Shown here piece by piece: positions 15,661-25,328 of a DNA stretch of 56,913 nucleotides. The number at the start of each line of letters is the position of its first letter. Position 1 is the first letter of the stretch. Source of the stretch: Clostridia bacterium (GTDB lineage Bacteria > Bacillota > Clostridia > Oscillospirales > CAG-272); the NCBI GenBank assembly GCA_017540175.1, contig JAFYBN010000061.1, positions 1-56,913 on the forward strand, read 5' to 3'. The notes below the pieces were generated by a model that was given only the letters and a program-made list of their open reading frames with translations, had not been told where the DNA came from and did no database searches. Made by a program: the position numbers and the translations under genes.

Positions 15661-16980
15661 TTAACCGAGGAATCCCTTGTAATGACGCATCGTCATCTGA
15701 GCTTCGATCTCGCGGATCGTCTCGAGAATGACGCCGACCACGATGATGATCGAGGAACCGCCGAAGGCGAGGCCCGCGAGGGAGCCGCCGGAGACGATGT
15801 TGATGATCATCGGGAGCACGGCGACCACCGCAAGCAGGATCGCGCCGATCAGGGTGATGCGGTTTAAGATCTTCGTGATGAACTCAGCCGTCGGACGACC
15901 GGGACGGATACCGGGGACGGAACCGCCGTTCGTTTTCAGGTTGTTCGAAATCTCCACCGGGTTGAAGGAGATGGAGGTGTAGAAATACGCGAAAGCGATG
16001 ATGAGGATGAACGTGAAGACCGCGTAGAACCAGCTGCCCGTTCCGAAGAAGTTGAAGAACTTATCCCAGCCCGAACCCTTCGCGGGATTCGTGAACGCCT
16101 GAATCGTCGGGAAGATGGAGCAGATCGAGGAAGCGAAGATGATGGGCATGACGCCGACCATGTTGACCTTGATGGGCAGATTGGACGACTGACCGCCGTA
16201 CATCTTTCTGCCGACGACCTTCTTCGCGTACTGGATCGGAATTCTCCGTTCGGAGTTGGTGAGCCAGACGATGAAGGCGATCATGGCGATCGCGAGCGCG
16301 AGAGCCGCCACGGCGATGATGATGCCGAGCCAGAACGGGATCGTGCTGTCGCCGAACTTCATCTTGCCGGTGACAAGGTTGATGAGAGAGCCGACGAAGG
16401 AAGGCAGACGGGACACGATGTTTGCGAGAAGGATCAGGGAAATACCGTTTCCGATACCGTTCTCATTCACCTTTTCGGCGAGCCACATGACGAGGGCGGA
16501 GCCTGCGGAGTAGCACGTGACGATGACGCACGCGCGGAAGAAGCTCGAGGCGCCGGAATCGATGAGGATGCCGTAGGATTTCATCATCTGGTAGTAGCCG
16601 ATCGCGGAGATCAGACCGAGACCGACGGTAACGTACCGGGTGATGGTGTTGATTTTTTTCTGTCCTTCCTCGCCCTCTTTCGCAAGCTTTTCAAGAGCGG
16701 GGATCGCGATGGTCAACAGCTGCATAACGATGGACGCCGTAATGTACGGGTTGATGCCCAGCGCAAACAGCGTCGCGTTCGCGAATGCCGAACCGGTCAG
16801 GAGATTCAGGTATGCGAAGATCCCCTGCGTCATGACCGCGTTGGTGCTCAGCGCGGAGGAGTTCACATAGGGAACCGGAACCGCGGAACCGAGGCGGAAC
16901 AGCACGATGATCATCATCGTGAAGAGGAGCTTCTTCTTCAGATCGGGGATTTTCCAGGCGTTTTTCAGCGTTTTGAACAC
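15661..16980 (-). CDS. secY: protein translocase subunit SecY
   Basis: Channel of the Sec translocon in the inner membrane. 439 residues with ten predictable membrane segments. Recognisable parts are the N-terminal AWKIPDLKKKLLFTMMIIVLF, the plug-region residues after it, the cytoplasmic loop IPIQYAKKVVGRKMYGGQSS, and the end AQMTMRHYKGFLG. Begins 1 base after rplO ends (on the minus strand), so it is tightly coupled. Confidence 0.98.
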   Translation of the reverse strand: MFKTLKNAWKIPDLKKKLLFTMMIIVLFRLGSAVPVPYVNSSALSTNAVMTQGIFAYLNLLTGSAFANATLFALGINPYITASIVMQLLTIAIPALEKLAKEGEEGQKKINTITRYVTVGLGLISAIGYYQMMKSYGILIDSGASSFFRACVIVTCYSAGSALVMWLAEKVNENGIGNGISLILLANIVSRLPSFVGSLINLVTGKMKFGDSTIPFWLGIIIAVAALALAIAMIAFIVWLTNSERRIPIQYAKKVVGRKMYGGQSSNLPIKVNMVGVMPIIFASSICSIFPTIQAFTNPAKGSGWDKFFNFFGTGSWFYAVFTFILIIAFAYFYTSISFNPVEISNNLKTNGGSVPGIRPGRPTAEFITKILNRITLIGAILLAVVAVLPMIINIVSGGSLAGLAFGGSSIIIVVGVILETIREIEAQMTMRHYKGFLG

Positions 16981-16981
16981 T

Positions 16982-17425
16982 TTACTTCACCTCGGTCTTT
17001 CCACCTGCCGCTTCAATCTTCTCTTTCGCAGCAGCCGAGAAGACCTTGGCTTCAACGGTTAATTTTTTGGTGATCTCGCCGTCACCGAGAATCTTCAGCC
17101 CGTCAAGAGGCTTGGTGATGATGCCCGCTTCCATCAGCTTTTCGAGATTGACGACGTCGCCGTCTTCAAATCTGTCGTTCAGCTGGGAAACGTTTACGAT
17201 CGAGTAGTTCACGGCGAAACGGTTCTTGAAGCCTCTCTTCGGCAGCTTCCGGTACAGGGGGAGCTGGCCGCCTTCGAATCCGAGACGGACGCCGCCGCCG
17301 GAGCGGGCGTTCTGACCCTTGTGACCCTTGCCCGCGGTCTTGCCGTTGCCAGACCCGGGACCTCTGCCTTTACGATAAGAATCCTTCACGGAACCGGGAG
17401 CCGGTGAAAGTTCATGGAGTTTCAT
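16982..17425 (-). CDS. rplO: 50S ribosomal protein L15
   Basis: Late-assembly protein of the central large subunit. 147 residues. The flexible glycine-rich N-terminal arm has [19 protein letters not shown], followed by [20 protein letters not shown]. The last domain has the usual ALKILGDGE-like segment ([13 protein letters not shown]). Sits directly upstream of secY. Confidence 0.97.
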   Translation of the reverse strand: MKLHELSPAPGSVKDSYRKGRGPGSGNGKTAGKGHKGQNARSGGGVRLGFEGGQLPLYRKLPKRGFKNRFAVNYSIVNVSQLNDRFEDGDVVNLEKLMEAGIITKPLDGLKILGDGEITKKLTVEAKVFSAAAKEKIEAAGGKTEVK

Positions 17426-17476
17426 TGCTATCCTTCCTCCTTATAAGAAATGGTTGTTTGTTTCTGTCGGAGGGCT

Positions 17477-17653
17477 TCAAGCCTTCTCCACGGTGACGAG
17501 ATGGGCAAGAATGCGAACCTTGCCGTCCAGCACCGGACCCTCTTCATGCTCGATGCAGTCGCCGATCTTTCTCAGGCCGAGGGACTGCGCGGTCGCCTTC
17601 TGATTCGGCTTCGCGGTGATGAGGCTCTTCTTTAACGTAACTTTTACCTTCAT
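17477..17653 (-). CDS. rpmD: 50S ribosomal protein L30
   Basis: 58 residues from ATG 17653, preceded by GGAGGG nine bases upstream. The motif pair LKKSLITAKPNQKATAQSLG and LRKIGD is typical of the short bacterial L30. The longer open frame to 17791 is a shadow of rpsE. 14 bases after rpsE. Confidence 0.95.
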   Translation of the reverse strand: MKVKVTLKKSLITAKPNQKATAQSLGLRKIGDCIEHEEGPVLDGKVRILAHLVTVEKA

Positions 17654-17667
17654 TGGAACATCCCTCC

Positions 17668-18171
17668 TCAGCCGATGACCTGCTCGACGCTGATGCCGCG
17701 GGTCTTCGCGACTTCTTCCGCCGTGCGCAGGGATCTCAGACCCTCGAACGTCGCCTTCACAACGTTGGTCGGGTTGTTGGAACGCAGGCACTTGGAACGG
17801 ATATTCTTGATGCCCGCAAGCTCTACGACCGCGCGAACGGTCTTGCCCGCGATGATACCGGTACCTTTGGCAGCCGGCTTCAGGAGAACCTGACCCGCGC
17901 CGTACTGGCCCAGAACCTCATGCGGAATGGTCCCATCCTTCAGGGACACTTCGATCATGTTCTTCTTCGCGTCTTCGATTGCCTTGCGCGTCGCTTCGGA
18001 AACTTCGGCAGCCTTGCCGAGGCCGTAGCCCACATGACCGTTTTCATCGCCGACGATCATCAGAGCCGCGAAACGCGCGATGCGGCCGCCCTTGACGGTT
18101 TTGGATACACGGTTCACAACGACGAGCTTTTCCTTGAGTTCAAGCCCCTCGGGATTGAATCTTTTTGCCAT
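17668..18171 (-). CDS. rpsE: 30S ribosomal protein S5
   Basis: Accuracy-related protein at the back of the small subunit. 167 residues. The N-terminal double-stranded RNA-binding-like domain ([16 protein letters not shown]) precedes the S5 C-terminal domain with [17 protein letters not shown]. It is separated from rplR by 355 bases holding an inverted pair of hairpin elements, an abnormally large gap for this operon. Confidence 0.97.
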   Translation of the reverse strand: MAKRFNPEGLELKEKLVVVNRVSKTVKGGRIARFAALMIVGDENGHVGYGLGKAAEVSEATRKAIEDAKKNMIEVSLKDGTIPHEVLGQYGAGQVLLKPAAKGTGIIAGKTVRAVVELAGIKNIRSKCLRSNNPTNVVKATFEGLRSLRTAEEVAKTRGISVEQVIG

Positions 18172-18526
18172 AGAATTGATTCCTTTCTCAGCCGGAGGTC
18201 TTCTTGCGCCTCCGACTGCTGCCGCCTTTTTCGACAGATATGATGTTTAATGATGAATTAAACAGTGTACAAACCGGCCTTCTCACAAGTCCGTTTGTCC
18301 GGGAGTTCGGAGTTTTGCCCGACCGGCTCCGCTGCGGGAGAACGCGGCTTCTTTGTAAATGAAGCCCTGCGCATATATGCGCGGCAAGAAACTTCATTGC
18401 TGCTTTTGGTGATCCCATACGGGATCGCCAAAAGCAGTTATAAAGTTCTTTGCGGCGATGCAAAGCATCGCGGGCTTTCATTTCAAGAAAGCGACCGTCC
18501 CCCGTGGTGGTGACGGGTGGATAAAC
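18172..18526. other. 355-base insertion between rplR and rpsE
   Basis: Neighbouring ribosomal genes are mostly 4-30 bases apart, so this gap is out of place. It contains the inverted pair of dispersed elements (18336-18500), a short CCCGT/ACGGG hairpin at 18500-18517, and about 150 bases of spacer (18190-18335) without recognisable features. No gene, promoter or T-run terminator seen. Open frames here lack support. Confidence 0.6.
18336..18500. repeat. dispersed hairpin element, inverted pair (copies B and C)
   Basis: The left half (18336-18396) starts GAACGCGGCTTCTTTGTAAA and has the hairpin arms GAAGC/CTTC around GCGCATATATGCGC. The right half (18437-18495) is the same type of unit reversed, with GCGATGCAAAGCATCGC. 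Between them, CTGCTTTTGGTGATCCC and GGGATCGCCAAAAGCAG form another long stem with one mismatch. The whole can fold as one cruciform. Confidence 0.8.
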
Positions 18527-18886
18527 TCAGAACTTCAGACCGCCTTCTCTGGCGCCGGCTGCGAGCTCCGATACACGTCCGTGATAGATATAACCGCCGC
18601 GGTCGAAGACAACTTCGGAAATACCGGCAGCGAGAGCTTTTTCAGCGATCATCTGACCGACCTTCTTGGCGGCTTCCTTGTTGGAGCCGATGCCGTCGAA
18701 GCCTTTTTCGGTCGAGGAGGCGGCGACGAGAGTCACGCCCTTGACGTCGTCGATGATCTGGGCATAGATATGGGCGTTGGAACGGTAAACAGCAAGACGG
18801 GGACGTTCGGCAGTACCGGAAATCTTGCTGCGGACTCTGGCGTGTCTCTTGAGTCTCTGCACGTTTTTATCTTTCTTGGTAACCAT
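18527..18886 (-). CDS. rplR: 50S ribosomal protein L18
   Basis: Binds 5S rRNA in the central protuberance. 119 residues. Conserved segments are [20 protein letters not shown] and the C-terminal [24 protein letters not shown] precedes ATG. The next gene downstream, rpsE, is displaced by the repeat insertion. Confidence 0.97.
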   Translation of the reverse strand: MVTKKDKNVQRLKRHARVRSKISGTAERPRLAVYRSNAHIYAQIIDDVKGVTLVAASSTEKGFDGIGSNKEAAKKVGQMIAEKALAAGISEVVFDRGGYIYHGRVSELAAGAREGGLKF

Positions 18887-18904
18887 GTTTCACGTCTCCT
18901 TTCT

Positions 18905-19444
18905 TTATTTACCGGCCTTCCCGGCTTTGCGGCGGATGTGCTCGCCGGAGTACTTGACGCCCTTGCCGTGGTACGGTTCGGGGGGTCTCTTGGAGCGGAT
19001 ATCCGCTGCGACCTGACCGCAGACCTGCTTATCGAACGACTTCACGATGATGGTGTTGGCGTCCGGCACGTCGAACTGGACGAGGTCGGTTTCTTCGAAG
19101 TAGATCGGATGGGAGTGACCGAGGTTGAGCACGAGACGCTTGCCTTCCTTCGCGGCACGGTAACCGACGCCGACGATTTCGAGCTTCTTCGTGTAGCCTT
19201 CGGAGACGCCCACGACCATGTTGTGGATCAGGGTTCTCGTCAGCCCGTGGAGAGCGCGGTTCTGCGCTTCGTCGTCCGGGCGGCTGATATGGAGCACGGG
19301 GCCGTCCATTTCCACTTTGATGGAAGCGGGAGCCTTATAGGTGAGTTCGCCCTTCGGGCCTTTAACGGTGATCTGGTTGTTATCTCCTACGTTTACGGTA
19401 ACGCCTGCGGGAACCGTGATCGGAGCTCTGCCAATTCTGGACAT
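18905..19444 (-). CDS. rplF: 50S ribosomal protein L6
   Basis: Near the factor-binding site. 179 residues, two L6 repeats. Starts MSRIGRAPITVPAGV; the C-terminal signature is RSKRPPEPYHGKGVKY. 18 bases before rplR. Confidence 0.97.
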   Translation of the reverse strand: MSRIGRAPITVPAGVTVNVGDNNQITVKGPKGELTYKAPASIKVEMDGPVLHISRPDDEAQNRALHGLTRTLIHNMVVGVSEGYTKKLEIVGVGYRAAKEGKRLVLNLGHSHPIYFEETDLVQFDVPDANTIIVKSFDKQVCGQVAADIRSKRPPEPYHGKGVKYSGEHIRRKAGKAGK

Positions 19445-19469
19445 TGTAATACCTCCTCTTTCCTTTCCC

Positions 19470-19868
19470 TTACCAGACGAAAGCGAGAATCTCGCCGCCG
19501 ACGTTTTCTTTTCTTGCCTTCTTGTCGGTCATAATGCCCTTCGACGTGGAAACGATGGCGATACCGAGACCGTTCATGACCTTCGGCATCTCTTCGCAGC
19601 CGGCGTAAATACGGAGACCGGGCTTGGACACTCTCTTCAGTCCGTGAAGGACCTTGGTCTTGCCGGGGCCGTACTTGAGAGCGACACGGATGACGCCCTG
19701 CTTGCCGTCCTCGATCACCTGCACGCTCCGGATATATCCCTCGGCGAGAAGAATGTCGGCAATGGCCTTCTTCAGGTTGGAAGCGGGGATATCGACGGTT
19801 TCGTGCTTCGCGTTATTCGCGTTTCTGATTCTCGTCAGCATATCGGCGATAACGTCTGAAATCTGCAT
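19470..19868 (-). CDS. rpsH: 30S ribosomal protein S8
   Basis: Binds central 16S rRNA and in several bacteria represses the spc operon. 132 residues from ATG 19868, which has AGGAGG nine bases upstream and gives the family start [17 protein letters not shown]; an earlier in-frame start at 19892 is rejected. The C-terminal signature [18 protein letters not shown] is intact. Confidence 0.96.
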   Translation of the reverse strand: MQISDVIADMLTRIRNANNAKHETVDIPASNLKKAIADILLAEGYIRSVQVIEDGKQGVIRVALKYGPGKTKVLHGLKRVSKPGLRIYAGCEEMPKVMNGLGIAIVSTSKGIMTDKKARKENVGGEILAFVW

Positions 19869-20107
19869 AGTGGTTTTCCTCCTGTCATGCAAGTAATTTG
19901 ATCTTGCTGCCCGACAGTTCTTTCAGCCCTCGGGCTTCCATGCTTTGCCGGGCCGCTGCCGATGGTAAAATCCGCTTTGGGATTTCCTTTCGGCATGGAC
20001 TTCGGGCGCGCGGGTTTTCCGCTTACGCCCATTTTTTATCCGAACGGGAGCGAACCCCGCCGATTCGGGGCTCCTCCCTGTCAGATCATGGGAAACGGGG
20101 GTTTCGC
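19869..20107. other. 239-base gap between rpsN and rpsH
   Basis: No gene is seen. Short inverted repeats are present (for example CCCCGCCGATTCGGGG near 20056) without a T run. The gap is larger than most in the operon and may mark a weaker processing or regulatory point. Confidence 0.4.
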
Positions 20108-20293
20108 TTACCAGGACGCCTTCTTCACGCCCGGGATCTCACCCTTGTAGGCAAGTTCGCGGAAGCAGATACGGCAGATACCGTACTTGCGGAGGTAGGC
20201 GTGAGGACGTCCGCAGATCTTGCAGCGGTTGTATTCGCGGGTGGAATACTTCTGCGGTCTCTGCTGCTTGTTGATCATGGATTTCTTTGCCAT
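20108..20293 (-). CDS. rpsN: 30S ribosomal protein S14, zinc type
   Basis: 61 residues, the short zinc-binding form. Four Cys are visible in CKICGRPH and CRICF. The end is the usual GVKKASW. Needed for assembly of the small-subunit head. 18 bases after rplE. Confidence 0.97.
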   Translation of the reverse strand: MAKKSMINKQQRPQKYSTREYNRCKICGRPHAYLRKYGICRICFRELAYKGEIPGVKKASW

Positions 20294-20311
20294 TCTCTTA
20301 CCCTCTCTCTC

Positions 20312-20854
20312 TTACTTTGCGAACGGAGCGCCGAACATCGCAAGGAGTTCCTTGGCTTCCGCATCGGTGGGCGCGGTGGTGACGAAGCAGATGTCCATAC
20401 CGCGGATCTTTTCGACCTTGTCGTATTCGATTTCAGGGAAGATGAGCTGTTCCTTGAGACCGAGGGCATAGTTGCCTCTGCCGTCGAACGCGTCCGGGTT
20501 GATGCCCTTGAAGTCGCGTACTCTCGGAAGAGCGAAGTTGAAGAGACGATCCATGAACTCGTACATCATTTCGCCGCGGAGCGTGACCTTCGCGCCGATC
20601 TTCATGCCCTGACGAAGCTTGAAGTTCGCGACGGACTTCTTCGCGTAGGTGGGGACCGCCTTCTGCCCGGTGATCTGGGTGAGCTCGCCGATGATGTTGT
20701 CGATCACCTTGGAGTTTTCCTTGGCGTCGCCGGCACCGACGTTCACGACGATCTTGTCGAGCTTCGGAATCTGCATCACGCTCTTGTACTCGAACTTCTT
20801 GTACAGAGCGGGAGCGATCTCGTTCTTGTATAAATCTTTAAGTCTTGCAGCCAT
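20312..20854 (-). CDS. rplE: 50S ribosomal protein L5
   Basis: 5S rRNA-binding protein touching the P-site tRNA. 180 residues from ATG 20854, which has GGAGGT six bases upstream; a TTG two codons earlier abuts the ribosome binding site and is rejected. Segments [20 protein letters not shown] and [20 protein letters not shown] are typical. Confidence 0.96.
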   Translation of the reverse strand: MAARLKDLYKNEIAPALYKKFEYKSVMQIPKLDKIVVNVGAGDAKENSKVIDNIIGELTQITGQKAVPTYAKKSVANFKLRQGMKIGAKVTLRGEMMYEFMDRLFNFALPRVRDFKGINPDAFDGRGNYALGLKEQLIFPEIEYDKVEKIRGMDICFVTTAPTDAEAKELLAMFGAPFAK

Positions 20855-20869
20855 CGTCAAACCTCCGCA

Positions 20870-21187
20870 TTAAAGCTCTGCGCCGCACTTGGTGCAGACG
20901 CGGATTTTCTTGCCGCCTTCGATCTTGTGCGCGGCGCGGACGCCCTTCTTGCACTTGGGGCAATAGAGCTGGACCTTGCAGGCGTACATAGCGGCGGGCG
21001 CTTCCACGATACCGCCCTGTTGCTGGGCGTTTCTCGGTTTCACGTGCTTCTTGACGATGTTGGCGCCTTCGACGATGACCTTGCCCTCTTTCGGGGAGAC
21101 CTCGACGATTTTGCCGATCGTGCCCTTGGCGTTGCCGGACGCGACGATCACCTGGTCGCCGGTCTTTACATGAAGTTTATTTGCCAT
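20870..21187 (-). CDS. rplX: 50S ribosomal protein L24
   Basis: Initiator of large-subunit assembly. 105 residues with the N-terminal KOW motif (KTGDQVIVASGNAKGTIGKI) and a C-terminal Cys4 pattern (CPKCKKG, CTKCGAEL), the zinc-containing form. Confidence 0.97.
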   Translation of the reverse strand: MANKLHVKTGDQVIVASGNAKGTIGKIVEVSPKEGKVIVEGANIVKKHVKPRNAQQQGGIVEAPAAMYACKVQLYCPKCKKGVRAAHKIEGGKKIRVCTKCGAEL

Positions 21188-21202
21188 TTCACATTTCCTC
21201 CA

Positions 21203-21571
21203 TTAAAGAACTTCCGGCGCGAGGGACAGGATCTTCGTGTACTCGTGCTCGCGGAGTTCGCGGGCAACGGGCCCAAAGATACGGGTTCCCTTGGGGTTCT
21301 TGTCGTCGGCGATGATCACCGCCGCGTTTTCGTCGAACCGGACGTAGGAACCGTCGTTTCTGCGGATACCCTTCACGCTTCTCACGATGACGGCCTTCAC
21401 GACGTCGCCCTTTTTCACGACGCCGCCGGGGGTTGCTTTCTTGACTGCGCAGACCACCACGTCGCCGATGTTGGCGTAGCGTCTGCCGGTGCCGCCGAGG
21501 ACGCGGATGCACATAAGCTCTTTCGCGCCCGTGTTGTCGGCAACCTTCATAAGAGACTGCTGCTGAATCAC
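21203..21571 (-). CDS. rplN: 50S ribosomal protein L14
   Basis: Intersubunit bridge protein and docking site for silencing factor RsfS. 122 residues starting [19 protein letters not shown]. Carries [14 protein letters not shown]. 167 bases separate it from rpsQ upstream. Confidence 0.97.
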   Translation of the reverse strand: MIQQQSLMKVADNTGAKELMCIRVLGGTGRRYANIGDVVVCAVKKATPGGVVKKGDVVKAVIVRSVKGIRRNDGSYVRFDENAAVIIADDKNPKGTRIFGPVARELREHEYTKILSLAPEVL

Positions 21572-21738
21572 TGCTGTATCCTCCTGATTTGATTCGCCGC
21601 GTTCTTGGACGCGGACACTCGAGGAGCCGCATAGCCGGCTGTGCGGTGGTTCGGGACCCGAGGCGGTTTCCCGCCCGATCGCCGCGACGCGTATTCACGC
21701 CGGATCGCCGCGATACCGCACCCTCGGTAGAAATTGAA
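21572..21738. other. 167-base gap between rpsQ and rplN
   Basis: Not coding. Contains a GGCGG-GAAA-CCGCC hairpin with a GNRA-type loop (about 21662-21676, minus-strand message), a direct repeat of GCGGCGATC and a GCCG/CGGC stem. No T run. Possibly a regulatory or processing site. Confidence 0.45.
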
Positions 21739-21996
21739 TTATTTTGCCTTTTCGATGATCTGGACCAGTCTCCATCTCTTGGTCTTGGAGAGCGGTCTGG
21801 TTTCCATGACTTCCACGGTATCGCCGACGCCGCATTCGTTGTTCGCGTCGTGCGCGTGAATCTTCGAGGTTCTCTTCACGATCTTACCGTAGACGGGGTG
21901 CTTCACGTGGTCTTCGATCGCCACGACGATGGTCTTGTCCATCTTGTCGCTCACGACCTTGCCCACTCTGGTTTTTCTGAGAGCGCGTTCTTCCAT
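21739..21996 (-). CDS. rpsQ: 30S ribosomal protein S17
   Basis: Early 16S rRNA binder with an OB fold. 85 residues. [20 protein letters not shown] at the N terminus and [15 protein letters not shown] near the end are family segments. 13 bases after rpmC. Confidence 0.97.
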   Translation of the reverse strand: MEERALRKTRVGKVVSDKMDKTIVVAIEDHVKHPVYGKIVKRTSKIHAHDANNECGVGDTVEVMETRPLSKTKRWRLVQIIEKAK

Positions 21997-22009
21997 TTTC
22001 TTCTCCCCC

Positions 22010-22198
22010 TTACGCCTTCTTCTCGGCGATGACGGTCATCACGCGAGCGATATCCTTCTTGGTATCCGCAATTTTATGGGGATTGTCAAGCTGGTGGATA
22101 GCGTGCTGGAACCGGAGGTTAAAGAGCTCGGTCTTTAAATCTTTGAGCATGGTTTCCAGCTCTTCGCTCGATTTGGTTCTGAGTTCTGTTGCCTTCAC
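22010..22198 (-). CDS. rpmC: 50S ribosomal protein L29
   Basis: Small helical protein beside the exit tunnel, part of the docking site for SRP and trigger factor. 62 residues. Starts [20 protein letters not shown] and includes [17 protein letters not shown]. Three bases after rplP. Confidence 0.96.
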   Translation of the reverse strand: MKATELRTKSSEELETMLKDLKTELFNLRFQHAIHQLDNPHKIADTKKDIARVMTVIAEKKA

Positions 22199-22201
22199 AG
22201 C

Positions 22202-22636
22202 TTAACCCTCCACTTCTTCTTCCAGTTGTGCCTTGGTAGCGAAACGGCATTTGATCGGGAGCTTGTGCATGGCGAGACGCATAGCTTCTCTCGCGATCTC
22301 TTCGCTGACGCCGCCCATCTCGAACAGAACTCTGCCCGGCTTGACGACGGCTACCCAATACTCGGGAGAACCTTTACCGGAACCCATTCGGGTTTCAGCC
22401 GGCTTCTCGGTGATCGGCTTGTCGGGGAAAATTTTGATCCAGACCTGACCGCCGCGCTTAATGTAACGCGTCATTGCGATACGTGCGGCTTCGATCTGAT
22501 TCGAGGTGATCCAAGCGGGTTCGAGGGCGACGAGGCCGTATTCGCCGTTGGTCACGCGGTTGCCGCGGAGAGCCTTGCCCTTCATGCGGCCGCGCTGTAC
22601 TCTTCTGTATTTGATTTTACCGTTCGGCTGTAACAT
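22202..22636 (-). CDS. rplP: 50S ribosomal protein L16
   Basis: Organises the A-site tRNA-binding region. 144 residues. Starts [20 protein letters not shown]; the segment [20 protein letters not shown] is conserved. Its ATG shares one base with the rpsC stop codon. Confidence 0.97.
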   Translation of the reverse strand: MLQPNGKIKYRRVQRGRMKGKALRGNRVTNGEYGLVALEPAWITSNQIEAARIAMTRYIKRGGQVWIKIFPDKPITEKPAETRMGSGKGSPEYWVAVVKPGRVLFEMGGVSEEIAREAMRLAMHKLPIKCRFATKAQLEEEVEG

Positions 22637-23517
22637 TAGTTCGCTCCTCCTTCGTCCTTCTTCGGCGCGCCGGACTGAGCGGGTCTCGGACCCTGCGCGT
22701 TCATGCCCGGAGCGGTGCGCGGTCTTCTCGGATCATTGAAGCGGGAGTCGCGCTGACCGTCACGGCGGTTCGGGTTTCTTCCGTCACGGCGGTCACCGTC
22801 GCGGCGGTCGTTTCTCCGGCCGTTTCTGCGGTCGTCGGTTCTCGGCTTTCTTCTTTCGTCCGCGCCGGTCTTGGTGCGGGCGACTTCGGAAAGGACCTCT
22901 CCCTTGTAGATCCAGACCTTGACGCCGATCTTGCCGTAGGTGGTGTTCGCTTCGGCAAAGCCGTAGTCAATGTCCGCGCGGATGGTCTGCAGCGGAATCG
23001 TACCCTCGTGGTAGTGCTCGGTACGCGCGATTTCCGCGCCGCCGATACGGCCGTTGAGGTTGATCTTGATGCCCTTCGCGCCCAGTCTCATCGTGTTGCG
23101 GATGGACTGCTTCATGGCGCGGCGGAACGAGATGCGGCGCTCGAGCTGGGAAGCGATGTTCTCGGCGACGAGCTGCGCACACATGTCGACGGGCTTGACT
23201 TCGAGGACGTTGACCGCGACGGGAGCGCCGGCGATCTTCGAGATGTCCTCTCTCAGCTTGTTGATGCCCGCGCCTTCGCGCCCGATCACCATGCCCGGCT
23301 TCGCGCAGTGGACGTAAACCACGATGCGGCCGGAGTGATCGCGCTCGATCTCGACCTGCGGAACGCCCGCCTGGAAGAGGGTCTTCTTGACGTACGAGCG
23401 GATCTTATAGTCGTTGACGAGGGTGTCGCCGAATTTCTCGTCGGGGGCGTACCATCTGGAATCCCAGTTCTTGATCACGCCTACGCGGAGACCGTGCGGA
23501 TTAACTTTCTGTCCCAT
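22636..23517 (-). CDS. rpsC: 30S ribosomal protein S3 with long basic tail
   Basis: Part of the mRNA entry site. 293 residues, about 70 more than the common length. The N-terminal KH domain contains [16 protein letters not shown]; the S3 C-terminal domain has [20 protein letters not shown]. The extra residues from about 215 onward form a disordered Arg/Asp/Asn-rich tail with repeated RRDG, RRNG and RRND units and a final Gly/Pro-rich stretch. Similar extensions occur in some Clostridia. Confidence 0.96.
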   Translation of the reverse strand: MGQKVNPHGLRVGVIKNWDSRWYAPDEKFGDTLVNDYKIRSYVKKTLFQAGVPQVEIERDHSGRIVVYVHCAKPGMVIGREGAGINKLREDISKIAGAPVAVNVLEVKPVDMCAQLVAENIASQLERRISFRRAMKQSIRNTMRLGAKGIKINLNGRIGGAEIARTEHYHEGTIPLQTIRADIDYGFAEANTTYGKIGVKVWIYKGEVLSEVARTKTGADERRKPRTDDRRNGRRNDRRDGDRRDGRNPNRRDGQRDSRFNDPRRPRTAPGMNAQGPRPAQSGAPKKDEGGAN

Positions 23518-23531
23518 GTTCGACTACCTCC

Positions 23532-23867
23532 TCATTCTTTCTCAGCCACGGCGATGGTGATGTGGCTGGTTCTCTTCAGGATTCTGTCCGCGGAGCCCTT
23601 GCCGCGGGGCATGATTCTCTTGAGGGTCATGCCGGGGCAGACATAGCATTCGCTGACATACAGCGTGTCGCGGTTCATCTGGAAGTTGTTTTCCGCGTCC
23701 GCCGCGACCTTGTTGAGGAGCTTCAGCACCTCGGGGCTCGCCGCCTTGCGGGTGTTCTTCAGGATACCGACCGCAGCTCCGACGTCCTTGCCGCGGATGA
23801 GGTCGAGGACGATCTTGACCTTACGGGGGGAGATGCGGATGTGTTTCTGTGTCGATTTCGTTTCCAT
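23532..23867 (-). CDS. rplV: 50S ribosomal protein L22
   Basis: Its beta-hairpin lines the exit tunnel and affects macrolide binding. 111 residues. KHIRISPRKVKIVLDLIRGK at the start and the hairpin end PRGKGSADRILKRTSHITIA are visible. Confidence 0.97.
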   Translation of the reverse strand: METKSTQKHIRISPRKVKIVLDLIRGKDVGAAVGILKNTRKAASPEVLKLLNKVAADAENNFQMNRDTLYVSECYVCPGMTLKRIMPRGKGSADRILKRTSHITIAVAEKE

Positions 23868-23887
23868 CTTACTTTTCTCCCTCGTGA

Positions 23888-24169
23888 TTATTTACCGTTA
23901 TTGGAGGTCTTGGAGCCGGCGTGACCCTTGAAGGTTCTGGTCGGCGCGAACTCGCCGAGCTTGTGGCCGACCATATCCTCGGTGACGTAGACCGGGACGT
24001 GTTTTCTGCCGTCGTGCACCGCGATGGTGTGTCCCACGAATTCCGGGAAAATGGTAGAGGCTCTCGACCAGGTTTTGAGAACTTTCTTCTCGCCCTTTTC
24101 GTTCATTGCGCAAACTCTCTGATAGAGCTTCGCTTCGACGAAGGGGGCCTTCTTTAAACTTCTGCTCAT
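23888..24169 (-). CDS. rpsS: 30S ribosomal protein S19
   Basis: Head protein contacting S13. 93 residues, starting [19 protein letters not shown] and carrying [20 protein letters not shown] and [12 protein letters not shown]. 13 bases after rplB. Confidence 0.97.
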   Translation of the reverse strand: MSRSLKKAPFVEAKLYQRVCAMNEKGEKKVLKTWSRASTIFPEFVGHTIAVHDGRKHVPVYVTEDMVGHKLGEFAPTRTFKGHAGSKTSNNGK

Positions 24170-24182
24170 TTAAGCTGCCTCC

Positions 24183-25013
24183 TTATTTCGCGTTTCTGCG
24201 CTTGACGATCATCTTGTCGGTACGCGCTTTCTTGTTTCTGGTCTTATAACCGAGCGCGGGCTTGCCCCAAGGGGTGACAGGACCGGGACGACCGATCGGG
24301 GAACGGCCTTCGCCGCCGCCGTGCGGGTGGTCACACGGGTTCATGACGGAACCGCGCACCGTGGGACGGATGCCCATGTGGCGCTTTCTGCCAGCCTTAC
24401 CGATCTTGACGGTGTCGTGTTCGATGTTGCCGACCTGACCGACGGTGGCCTTGCAGTCGGCGCGGACGTAGCGCATTTCGCCGGAGGGGAGACGGATCAG
24501 GGCGAGGTCGCCTTCGCGGCCCATCAGCTGAGCCTGCGCGCCCGCGGAGCGGACGAGCTGACCGCCGTTGCCCGGATAGAGCTCGACGTTGTGGATGAAC
24601 GTACCGACCGGAATGTTCGCGAGCGGCAGGGTGTTGCCGGGGACGATGTCCGCGTCGGGACCGGAGTAGAGCACCGCGCCGTCCGTCACGCCGACGGGAG
24701 CGAGGATGTAGCTCTTCTTGCCTTCTTCATCCTTCAGAAGGGCGATATAGGAGGTGCGGTTGGGATCGTATTCGACGCCGACGACGGTCTGAGCCTTCTG
24801 GCTCTGACGCTTGAAGTCGATGATACGATATTTCTGACGGTTGCCGCCGCCCTTGTGACGGACGGTGATGCGGCCGTAGGAGTTGCGTCCGGCATGCTTC
24901 TTCTTGGTAGCGAGAAGGGACTTTTCGGGAGTAAACTTCGTGATCTCCTCGAAAGAAGGAACGGACATGTGCCGTCTTGCCGGCGTTGTCGGCTTATACT
25001 TGATGGTAGGCAT
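24183..25013 (-). CDS. rplB: 50S ribosomal protein L2
   Basis: Required for subunit joining and close to the peptidyl transferase centre. 276 residues. The C-terminal signature [20 protein letters not shown], containing the conserved His, is intact, and the tail is strongly basic. Confidence 0.98.
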   Translation of the reverse strand: MPTIKYKPTTPARRHMSVPSFEEITKFTPEKSLLATKKKHAGRNSYGRITVRHKGGGNRQKYRIIDFKRQSQKAQTVVGVEYDPNRTSYIALLKDEEGKKSYILAPVGVTDGAVLYSGPDADIVPGNTLPLANIPVGTFIHNVELYPGNGGQLVRSAGAQAQLMGREGDLALIRLPSGEMRYVRADCKATVGQVGNIEHDTVKIGKAGRKRHMGIRPTVRGSVMNPCDHPHGGGEGRSPIGRPGPVTPWGKPALGYKTRNKKARTDKMIVKRRNAK

Positions 25014-25031
25014 TCGTTCTTTCCTCCTTCA

Positions 25032-25328
25032 TTAGTTCAGGCCTTCGAAGAACTCGATGGTCTTGGAGTCCTCGGTCAGCGTGACGATCGCTTTCTTCCA
25101 GGAAGCGGTTTTGCCTTCGACGTAGCGGAGTCTCTTCGGCTTCGCCTTCATGTTCATAGTGTTGACGGACTTGACCTTCGTGCCCTCAAACATGGTTTCG
25201 ACCGCCTTGGCGATCTCGGGCTTGGTGGCGTCCTTCGCGACCTCGAACGAATACTTTTTCTGAGCGAGCATATCCATGGAGCGCTCGGTGATCAGAGGCC
25301 GGATGATGATGTCCTGTACGAATTTCAT
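25032..25328 (-). CDS. rplW: 50S ribosomal protein L23
   Basis: Exit-tunnel docking site for trigger factor and SRP. 98 residues. IIIRPLITERSMDMLAQKKY at the start and the loop GTKVKSVNTMNMKAKPKRLR are typical. Its ATG overlaps the rplD stop by four bases (ATGA). Confidence 0.97.
   Translation of the reverse strand: MKFVQDIIIRPLITERSMDMLAQKKYSFEVAKDATKPEIAKAVETMFEGTKVKSVNTMNMKAKPKRLRYVEGKTASWKKAIVTLTEDSKTIEFFEGLN

Noticed and set aside
18265-18513. 82-codon open frame between rplR and rpsE
   Set aside because: It crosses the inverted repeat pair and is opposite to operon direction, without a ribosome binding site.
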